This document shows, one piece after another, positions 55,224-62,039 of a stretch of 64,000 bases of DNA (the first letter of the stretch is position 1; each line of letters begins with the position of its first letter). This DNA is from Thiomicrorhabdus aquaedulcis (lineage in GTDB: Bacteria > Pseudomonadota > Gammaproteobacteria > Thiomicrospirales > Thiomicrospiraceae). The translations under genes and the position numbers were made by a program. The notes beneath the pieces were generated by a model that was not told where the DNA came from, did no database searches, and worked only from the letters and a program-made list of their open reading frames with translations. Where the stretch lies: contig NZ_AP018722.1 in NCBI RefSeq assembly GCF_004001325.1, positions 1,054,001 to 1,118,000 on the forward strand, read 5' to 3'.

Positions 55224-56591
55224 ATGTTATTTTCATTTTTTGGTCATGGGGTAAAAAACAGCACGTCAGTTGTTGCCATGTTTAAGTTTAAAAAAATACC
55301 CTTAACGGTGCTAACCTTTGCGTTGTTTAGCCATGCAGCACTTGCCGATGGAGTGGCTAAGCCAGTCATGGCAGCCGAATTACCTAATCCGTTAACCTTA
55401 GAGTTTGTTTTGGCGCAAACGTCTACGGCCGCACTGCCGTTGCACTTGCAAGCGGCTAAGTTGGCTTACGCACAAGCGCAAATTGAGCAACAAGCCGTCA
55501 ACACAAATACCGTCATCGATGCACAAGGCCGTTTGGGTCGACGTGATTTTGCTTTTGAAAATCAACCGCATAATCTATTGGCATTGCATGTGGGCAAAGT
55601 GCTGTACGATTTTAATCAAAACCAATTTGCCATTGAAGCCGCCCAGCAATCGGCTTTGGCCGAACAAACACGTTTGACCATGGTTGAACACCAATACCGT
55701 TTAACGCTAATGCAACGTTTTTTTAACGTCTTGCTTGCTGATTTTCAATATCGAATCGACAACGAAGAGATGGCCGTGGCGTTTATTGGGTTTGATAAAG
55801 CCAAAGAATATCATGCGTTATCCAAGCTATCAGACGTAGACTTATTAGCCGAGCAAAATCGTTATGAGCAAATATTGGTTAAGCGTTCACAATCGGCCAA
55901 TGCGCAACTGCAAAGTCGTTTGCAGTTGGCCAATGCTCTAAATTTGCCAACGGCACGACCAGACGAGTTGAGTTTTCCGGATTTAAAAGCTTATGCCAAT
56001 CGTGATGTAAAAGATTTAAACCTAGACAAACTGCACGCAGAAGCGTTGTCGCAAAATGCTCAATTACAGGCGCTTACGCAGCACGTTGCAGCGCAACAAT
56101 TAGCGTTGCAAAGCAGTCAAAGGCTGGGCAAGCCAACCGTGCGCGGTGATGCATGGGCAGGGCAGTTATCGAGCTACCCCGAAACGCGTGAAGGTGCTTG
56201 GCAAGTGGGAATAACCGTTGATGTTCCACTGTACGACGGTGGCGCACGTACAGCAGCGGTGGCGTTGTCGCAGGCGCAATTGCAGCAAGCACAGGCCAAT
56301 GTTCAGCTGTATAGCCAACAATTGCGAGATGACATTACGCAGGTGTATTTTAACATTCAGTTATTGGCCGCCGAAAAAAATCAAAATACGGTGTTTGGTG
56401 ATTACGCCGATTTGTATTTGGATTACAGTCGAGCGGTATACGAAAACGAAAGCAGTACCGATTTAGGCGATGCGATGGTGCGCTTATCACAGGCTAATTT
56501 TAATGACGTGGCGTGGCAGTTTAAGCAAGCACTGTTGTGGGCGCAGTTGGATTATTTATTGGGCAAGTCGATGCCAGTCAACCAAAATTAA
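55224..56591 (+). CDS. TolC-like outer-membrane efflux protein
   Basis: About 455 residues with a signal peptide (IPLTVLTFALFSHAALA). The long coiled coils (AAKLAYAQAQIEQQAVNTNT, LAEQNRYEQILVKRSQSANA, ALSQAQLQQAQANVQLYSQQ) and VGITVDVPLYDGGARTAAV are typical of the outer-membrane factor family. No RND pump or ABC exporter gene lies beside it; the next gene is only a small adaptor. The ATG at 55224 follows GAAAGG. Confidence 0.88.
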   Translation: MLFSFFGHGVKNSTSVVAMFKFKKIPLTVLTFALFSHAALADGVAKPVMAAELPNPLTLEFVLAQTSTAALPLHLQAAKLAYAQAQIEQQAVNTNTVIDAQGRLGRRDFAFENQPHNLLALHVGKVLYDFNQNQFAIEAAQQSALAEQTRLTMVEHQYRLTLMQRFFNVLLADFQYRIDNEEMAVAFIGFDKAKEYHALSKLSDVDLLAEQNRYEQILVKRSQSANAQLQSRLQLANALNLPTARPDELSFPDLKAYANRDVKDLNLDKLHAEALSQNAQLQALTQHVAAQQLALQSSQRLGKPTVRGDAWAGQLSSYPETREGAWQVGITVDVPLYDGGARTAAVALSQAQLQQAQANVQLYSQQLRDDITQVYFNIQLLAAEKNQNTVFGDYADLYLDYSRAVYENESSTDLGDAMVRLSQANFNDVAWQFKQALLWAQLDYLLGKSMPVNQN

Positions 56592-56601
56592 GGAACAAAA
56601 T

Positions 56602-57177
56602 ATGAAATACACAGCAAGAAATACTCAAGTCCAATTGTTTTTAGTACGCCGTCGCCCGCGTTCAGTGTCGCGTATGTTGAGTGTCGCATTGGGTGGTTTA
56701 TTAACCAGTGTTTTGAGCGCTTCGGTGTTCGCACAAACGGTGCATATTGGTGCTTTGGTGTCAGGCCAAGTGACCAAGGTTACCGTAAGTGAAGGTCAAG
56801 TGGTTAAAAAAGGTGATGCGCTTATGGAATTAGATTCAGAGCGCTTTCAAGCCAAGTTGGGCAGTTTACTGGCCGAACAAAAACGCCAAAAACTTGCTTT
56901 GACCGATGCTAAAATTGAGCTTGCGCAAGCACAAGATTTATTTGATCGCACGGTCACGGCCAAACGTACCTTAGACGCCGCTAAATTAACGCACGATATG
57001 GCGCAAGCCGCGTTTGAAAAAGCCAAAGCCGATGTGGCAATGCACCAGGCCTGGTCAAAGTATGTGTTTATAAAAGCCCCTGTGGATGGCAAAGTGCTTA
57101 AGATTAACGCGCCCCTTGGCAGCACAGTGTTTGAAGAAAACAGTCCATTGCTAGAGCTTGAAACCGCAACCCAATAA
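56602..57177 (+). CDS. Short HlyD/RND-type periplasmic adaptor
   Basis: 191 residues, about half the usual adaptor. After a leader (LLTSVLSASVFAQ) it has one biotinyl-lipoyl half motif (GALVSGQVTKVTVSEGQVVK), a coiled-coil hairpin (KRQKLALTDAKIELAQAQDL) and the second half (YVFIKAPVDGKVLKINAPLG). The C-terminal beta-barrel domain is missing. A longer upstream frame overlaps the TolC gene and has no support; ATG 56602 follows AAGGAAC. A palindrome at 57044 writes HQAWS. Confidence 0.85.
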   Translation: MKYTARNTQVQLFLVRRRPRSVSRMLSVALGGLLTSVLSASVFAQTVHIGALVSGQVTKVTVSEGQVVKKGDALMELDSERFQAKLGSLLAEQKRQKLALTDAKIELAQAQDLFDRTVTAKRTLDAAKLTHDMAQAAFEKAKADVAMHQAWSKYVFIKAPVDGKVLKINAPLGSTVFEENSPLLELETATQ

Positions 57178-57217
57178 AAAAATATCACTAAAAATATTAC
57201 TAAATTAAGGATTAAGC

Positions 57218-57487
57218 ATGCTAAGCACACGTTTGCAATATGGGCTTAAATATTGGCGTTTGGCCATTCATTTGGTTTTTAAAACCAAGCATTTTGGGGT
57301 TAATAATTTGTGGTGGGCCAAACAGCCTTCGGCGATTGGCTGGCAGTGGTATGAAATTATATGGGGTATTTTGACGGTTATGCCCATTGTGCGTAATTAT
57401 CAATCGCTTAAAGTGCGCAGTTGCTTAGGTTGGATGCCCGAAGCCGAATGCATCGCTTTAGGGTTTAAATCGGGCACTCGTTCATAG
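57218..57487 (+). CDS. Unknown 89-residue tryptophan-rich protein
   Basis: Starts MLSTRLQYGLKYWRLAIHLV and includes NLWWAKQPSAIGWQWYEIIW. It has one possibly membrane-associated stretch (WYEIIWGILTVMPIV) and ends PEAECIALGFKSGTRS. I do not recognise it. It starts 40 bases after the adaptor gene and probably belongs to the same unit. Confidence 0.6.
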   Translation: MLSTRLQYGLKYWRLAIHLVFKTKHFGVNNLWWAKQPSAIGWQWYEIIWGILTVMPIVRNYQSLKVRSCLGWMPEAECIALGFKSGTRS

Positions 57488-57518
57488 TGCTGTTGATGGT
57501 TTTAGATTGGGAGAAAGC

Positions 57519-58366
57519 ATGATTCAAATGGAGTTAGAACAACGAGAGTCCTCACGTTTTGCGCGGCCATTTTGGGTAACAGACCACCAAGATGAAGCCT
57601 TTTCTGCGCCGTTTGAAGGCTTTGACGTTAATTTAACCGGCCTTAGTTTTTGGGTAGAGGAAGCTGACTTTTTTTACCAGGCCAGCATATTAGTTTGCGC
57701 GTTAAAAACTCTGAATCGTTAGAGGAGTACTGCTTAGAAGGTGTTGAAGTGGTGCACCAACGACAAGAGGGCGAACGCTTTTTATGTGGGTGCCACATTG
57801 CCCAAGTCACCAGTGGACAGCTTTTAGCGCATCACCGCATTGTAATGACCGATGCCTTTAGCGCCCAACTGTCCATGCAAAGTTCGCAGTTAAACGAGTT
57901 TGATTTTATCGAAGATGGGTCGGCTTTGTCTTTGGATCACGCTGATTTTCAAGAGGCCAGTATGGCGCTTAATTTGGCTGTAAGCCAATTGCAATCTAAC
58001 CAGGCCTGGGGAAAAACTTTATTGCGTGAATTGGCTGTTGCACTAAATTCTTTGCCAAACAATCAAATCGATCAAAGTATGCTGCAGCCCCGTGCTGAGT
58101 TGCATAAGGTGTTTGGTCAATTTGAGGCGTATTACGCTCACATGAGCGATACGTCGGTAGCCTTAGCCATGTTGGCTAAATTGTTGGCTCACACTCCCGA
58201 TTCACCAACTGAAAAGCAAGCCTGGAAAACTTTAATTGCCGACTTTGAAAGCCGTTTTTTAACCCCCGAGCAACAAATGGCCTACGATTTTATGCATCAA
58301 GGCTTAAACGCCGACGAGGCCTTAAGCATGGCACAATCGTATTTAAATCAGGTAGATGAAAAATAA
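57519..58366 (+). pseudogene. PilZ-like protein, single-base frameshift
   Basis: The first frame (MIQMELEQRESSRFARPFWV, then FEGFDVNLTGLSFWVEEADF) looks like a PilZ domain opening; the RESSRFARPF arginines fit the c-di-GMP RxxxR motif. It stops after LKTLNR. After one missing base in the seven-T run at 57669-57675 the other frame continues FLPGQHISLRVKNSESLEEY and runs to 58366. Restored length is about 283 residues. The ATG at 57519 follows GGGAG. A palindrome at 58000 writes NQAWG. Confidence 0.75.
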
Positions 58367-58403
58367 CTCTATTTATGGGCTGGTTGGCTGACTCACTGAT
58401 TGG

Positions 58404-59096
58404 TTATTTTGTCACTTTAGACGGCTTTAAATAGCGTAAAAACCAATCACATGCTTCGTTCGCGGCTTGCATTAGCGTGTTATCTTCTTCAAATAGGTGA
58501 CTAGCACCTTCTATAATGCTCAGTTTATGGTGTTTATTATTAGGCAACGCGGTTAAAGCGCGTTTATTAAGCGCCAAAATTTGAGTGTCTAAACTGCCCA
58601 CCATCAATAAAGTGGGCGCTTTAACTTGTGGCAGTGACAGCATAGCCAAATCAGGACGACCGCCGCGTGACACCACGCACTCTACCTCGTTTGGGCGTAA
58701 TCGCGCTGCATTTAGAGCCGCTGCCGCGCCAGTGCTGGCTCCAAACAGTCCAAGGTGCAGGGTGTCAATAGGACTGTGGGTTTGCAGCCAATCAATAACC
58801 GCGACTGTGCGCTGTGTGAGCAGTGAAATGTTAAAACGATATTCTTGAGTTACCTCGTCGAGTTTGCCTTCTGATTCGGTTAATAAATCAAACAAAATAG
58901 TGGCCAATCCTGCTTGATTTAGTCTTTGAGCAACTAGCTGATTACGTGGGCTAAAACGACTGCTGCCACTGCCGTGAATAAACAGGATTAACCCATTAAT
59001 GGGCCTGTCACTGTAGGTATGATTGGGTAAGTTAAGCGTGCCTTCTAAACGTACTTTGCCAGCTTCGATAAGCAACGAATGGTGATGAATTGACAT
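58404..59096 (-). CDS. Alpha/beta hydrolase (dienelactone-hydrolase-like)
   Basis: 230 residues. LILFIHGSGSSRFSPRNQLV is the oxyanion-hole region, LGLFGASTGAAAALNAARLR carries the nucleophile Ser (GxSxG), and LLMVGSLDTQILALN with ASHLFEEDN gives the Asp and His. It starts 13 bases after the phosphoribosyltransferase gene; this pair is common and sometimes fused in other bacteria. Substrate unknown. Confidence 0.85.
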   Translation of the reverse strand: MSIHHHSLLIEAGKVRLEGTLNLPNHTYSDRPINGLILFIHGSGSSRFSPRNQLVAQRLNQAGLATILFDLLTESEGKLDEVTQEYRFNISLLTQRTVAVIDWLQTHSPIDTLHLGLFGASTGAAAALNAARLRPNEVECVVSRGGRPDLAMLSLPQVKAPTLLMVGSLDTQILALNKRALTALPNNKHHKLSIIEGASHLFEEDNTLMQAANEACDWFLRYLKPSKVTK

Positions 59097-59109
59097 TGAT
59101 GTATTCTCG

Positions 59110-59802
59110 TTAAGCGCGTGCTTGTAAAGAATCGTTGCACCAATATGCGTTTAGGCATTGAATCACTTGTTCATCGCTCACGGGTGAAAAATCGTCGTAC
59201 CATTGACTTACCGATAAAAAGTGTTCACTGCTGTGTAAACAGACAACCTCATCGACGATGTGAGTAAATTTTTGCAAAGTGGCTTGTGCAGCAACGGCTA
59301 CCGCAACGATAATTTTTTTGGGTTTCTGTAAACGTAAAGCTTCAATAGCGGCTTGTAAGCTGGCTCCGGTGGCAATGCCATCGTCTACCAAAATAACGGT
59401 TTTTTGACTAAGGTTGAGCAAAGGTCTGTGCGCGCGGTAGTATTGTTCGCGGCGTTCTAGTTCGGTTTGCTCATGGCGTGCAATCATCTCAATTTGCTGT
59501 GGTGTGATCCCGTATGTGTGAATTACTTCATGGTTAAACACTCGTATGTTACCGCTGGCAATAGCGCCCAGTGCCAGTTCTGGAAAAGCAGGTGCGCCGA
59601 GTTTTCGCACCACCATAACATCCAGTAAAGCACCTAATGCGCTGGCGATTTCGATTGCGACAGGGACACCTCCGCGCGGTAAAGCCAAAACCACTGTGTT
59701 TGGCTGGTTTTTATAGGCACTCAGTCTGCAAGCCAATGCTTGTCCAGCTACTGTGCGATTTAAAAGAGGAAGCGTCACTTCTGGGCATGAAATCGTGGGC
59801 AT
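59110..59802 (-). CDS. Phosphoribosyltransferase domain protein
   Basis: 230 residues. VVLALPRGGVPVAIEIASAL opens the fold and KTVILVDDGIATGASLQAAI is the PRPP-binding motif. It is followed by the hydrolase gene above. Such proteins are predicted phosphoribosyltransferases with unknown substrate. Confidence 0.9.
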   Translation of the reverse strand: MPTISCPEVTLPLLNRTVAGQALACRLSAYKNQPNTVVLALPRGGVPVAIEIASALGALLDVMVVRKLGAPAFPELALGAIASGNIRVFNHEVIHTYGITPQQIEMIARHEQTELERREQYYRAHRPLLNLSQKTVILVDDGIATGASLQAAIEALRLQKPKKIIVAVAVAAQATLQKFTHIVDEVVCLHSSEHFLSVSQWYDDFSPVSDEQVIQCLNAYWCNDSLQARA

Positions 59803-59971
59803 GGCTTAAACTCTTCTTAAGTTATTTTTTGGGTTAGGTATTGGTCAGCGTAATAAACGCAGTCAACGGTCTTAGCTTAAGAATAGAGCGGTAGGCATGT
59901 CAATGTTTGAGTATTGAGCAACAGCACTAATGCGTGCTTAGTTGTTTGGGGTCAATTGAGCGGGCGCATTG

Positions 59972-60021
59972 ACCAGGCCTGGTGCGTTTAAAACGGTCGA
60001 AATAATGTGACCAGGCCTGGT
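59972..60021. repeat. Two ACCAGGCCTGGT palindromes 38 bases apart
   Basis: Exact 12-mers at 59972-59983 and 60010-60021 in the 259-base gap between the phosphoribosyltransferase gene and rbgA. This is the only place where two copies lie so close together. No gene or clear promoter is seen in the gap. Confidence 0.9.
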
Positions 60022-60061
60022 AATGTCTTTTTTATATTAGTCGTGTAAAGGTTTCTAAATA

Positions 60062-61006
60062 CTATTTTTGATTGCGTTTGTGACGGGTGCGACGGCGTTG
60101 TTTGTCTTCTTCTTTGGCCAGGCGTTTAAGTTCTTTGAGCTCGTTGAGACGCTCAACTTCTAAACGTTCGGCGTGCATCATTTCGGGGGTTTCAAGGCTG
60201 ATGTCGCCAATGAGATGGTCACGGTATTCAACCACCAAAATGCGTGATACTTTGTCTAAATCAACCATGCCTCCGCCGCGTAAACATCCGCGCTTTCGGC
60301 CAATAACGTCAAGCAATTCCATGTCGGTACGCGGTATTTCGGTTAGTTCAAAACGGGTTTTTAAGTGTTGCGGATACGTTTTTAATAAATATTCGGCGGC
60401 GTAACTGGCCACGTCAGGTAACTCAAAAGCAGTTTCTTTAATGCCACCGCTTATCGCCAAGCGATAGCCACTGTTGGGGTTTTCAATGTTTGGCCAAAGC
60501 ATGCCGGGCGTGTCAATTAAGGTAATGTGTTCTTCGAGTTTGATTCGCTGTTGGTTTTTGGTCACGGCGGGTTCGTTGCCAGTTTTGGCAATGGTGCGCC
60601 CCATGATGTTATTGATTAAGGTGGATTTTCCTACGTTGGGAATGCCAATGATTAAGGCTTGGATAACCCGTGTGCTGTCGCCTTTTTGCGGAACCATTTT
60701 TTTGATTAGGCTAATCATTTGCTCACGCTTATCGCCTTGTTGAGCATTAAAAGCCAGCGTTTTAACATTAAATTGAGTTTCAAAATAGGCCTGCCAAGCT
60801 TCGGTAACTAATGGATCGGCTAAGTCCGTTTTATTTAAAATTTTAATAGTGGGTTTGTCTTGACGAATTTGTGCAATCATTGGGTTTTCACTGCTAAACG
60901 GCAAGCGCGCGTCTAACACTTCAATAAATACATCCACTTGGTTAAAAATCTCACGCACCTCTTTTTGGGCTTTGTGCATGTGTCCGGGATACCATTGAAT
61001 GCTCAT
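60062..61006 (-). CDS. rbgA: Ribosome biogenesis GTPase RbgA/YlqF
   Basis: A circularly permuted GTPase of 314 residues for large-subunit assembly. MSIQWYPGHMHKAQKEVREI is the family start; ILNKTDL (G4) comes before IIGIPNVGKSTLINNIMG (G1) and LIDTPGMLWP (G3), the permuted order. The C-terminus is basic (KQRRRTRHKRNQK). The ATG at 61006 has a purine-rich site. Confidence 0.95.
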   Translation of the reverse strand: MSIQWYPGHMHKAQKEVREIFNQVDVFIEVLDARLPFSSENPMIAQIRQDKPTIKILNKTDLADPLVTEAWQAYFETQFNVKTLAFNAQQGDKREQMISLIKKMVPQKGDSTRVIQALIIGIPNVGKSTLINNIMGRTIAKTGNEPAVTKNQQRIKLEEHITLIDTPGMLWPNIENPNSGYRLAISGGIKETAFELPDVASYAAEYLLKTYPQHLKTRFELTEIPRTDMELLDVIGRKRGCLRGGGMVDLDKVSRILVVEYRDHLIGDISLETPEMMHAERLEVERLNELKELKRLAKEEDKQRRRTRHKRNQK

Positions 61007-61096
61007 TGTTGTTCTCAACTCGTTTTAAAAAAATGATTATAGCGTGTAAAGGTGTGTAACGTTTTAAGCGTTTTAGTGGCTTGAGGATGTCTTTAT

Positions 61097-62035
61097 TCAA
61101 TTTGGGTTTAATAAAGGTGCTTTTGAGTAGAGTACGTTGCAAAAGTCTTCAATTCCGTCAATTAAGCGGGCCGTGGGGCGTTGATACGTGTCCGAGTGCA
61201 TAAGGTGAATGCGATGATGGGCAACGGCGTCTAAGGTGGGCCATTGTTGCCAGGCTTTAAGCCAATTAGCCTGCACTTCGCTTTGACCGCCCAATAAAAT
61301 AACGTTGGGATTGCGGGCAATCACGCTTTCAATGCTGACCGTTGGGGTGAGGGTGGGCAAGTCGGCAAAGCTATTATGCGCGCCGCACAAGGTGATAATT
61401 TGACCGATAAATTGGCTTTGATTAATGGTCATGAGTGGCTCATTCCATATTTGATAAAATACAGTCAGTTTGAGTTGGTGCTTATTACGCAAGGCGTGTT
61501 GTTGCAGGATTGTTTCTAGACGTTGTGCAGTAGGTTCGCTAATAGAATTTGTATTGATAAGTTTTCCAAGTACCTTGATTTCTTTAGGAATATCATTTAG
61601 GTTTTTAAGCGTGCTGGTGTGGACTTTAAAGCCCAGTTGCTCTAAACGTTCGAGGTCTTTAGGCCGGTTGCCTGCGTCCCAGGCCAAAATAAGATCGGGC
61701 TGGAGTTGAATGATTTTTTCAAGATTAATGGCATCATAGCGCCCTATATTGGTCACGGCTTTGGCCGCTGGCGGATAGTCTGAATAATCCACTGCACCCA
61801 CTAAAAGATGCCCCGCACCCGCCGAGAACAACAGCTCGGTAATATGAGGGGCTAAACTGATAATGCGCGTGGGACTTTGAGTTGTTTGAACAGGGTTTGA
61901 CCAGGCCTGGTGCATTGGCAAAAGCAACCACCCCATGATGCCAAAAACTGCCAAAACGAGTGATTGCCTAGTTTTTAAAAGTAATTTGTCTCTTAGGATG
62001 TTGCCAAACAATGGGTCAAATAACCGAGCCAACAA
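61097..62035 (-). CDS. BtuF-like cobalamin-binding periplasmic protein
   Basis: 312 residues with an N-terminal hydrophobic segment (LVLAVFGIMGWLLLPMHQAW; QAW from the palindrome at 61900). The ABC-transporter helical-backbone fold follows: RIISLAPHITELLFSAGAGH, LLVGAVDYSDYPP, LQPDLILAWDAGNRPKDLER. It is close to BtuF and to metal-chelate binding proteins. No permease or ATPase gene is next to it in the window. It starts four bases after the GH17 gene ends. Confidence 0.85.
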   Translation of the reverse strand: MLARLFDPLFGNILRDKLLLKTRQSLVLAVFGIMGWLLLPMHQAWSNPVQTTQSPTRIISLAPHITELLFSAGAGHLLVGAVDYSDYPPAAKAVTNIGRYDAINLEKIIQLQPDLILAWDAGNRPKDLERLEQLGFKVHTSTLKNLNDIPKEIKVLGKLINTNSISEPTAQRLETILQQHALRNKHQLKLTVFYQIWNEPLMTINQSQFIGQIITLCGAHNSFADLPTLTPTVSIESVIARNPNVILLGGQSEVQANWLKAWQQWPTLDAVAHHRIHLMHSDTYQRPTARLIDGIEDFCNVLYSKAPLLNPN

Positions 62036-62039
62036 TGGC

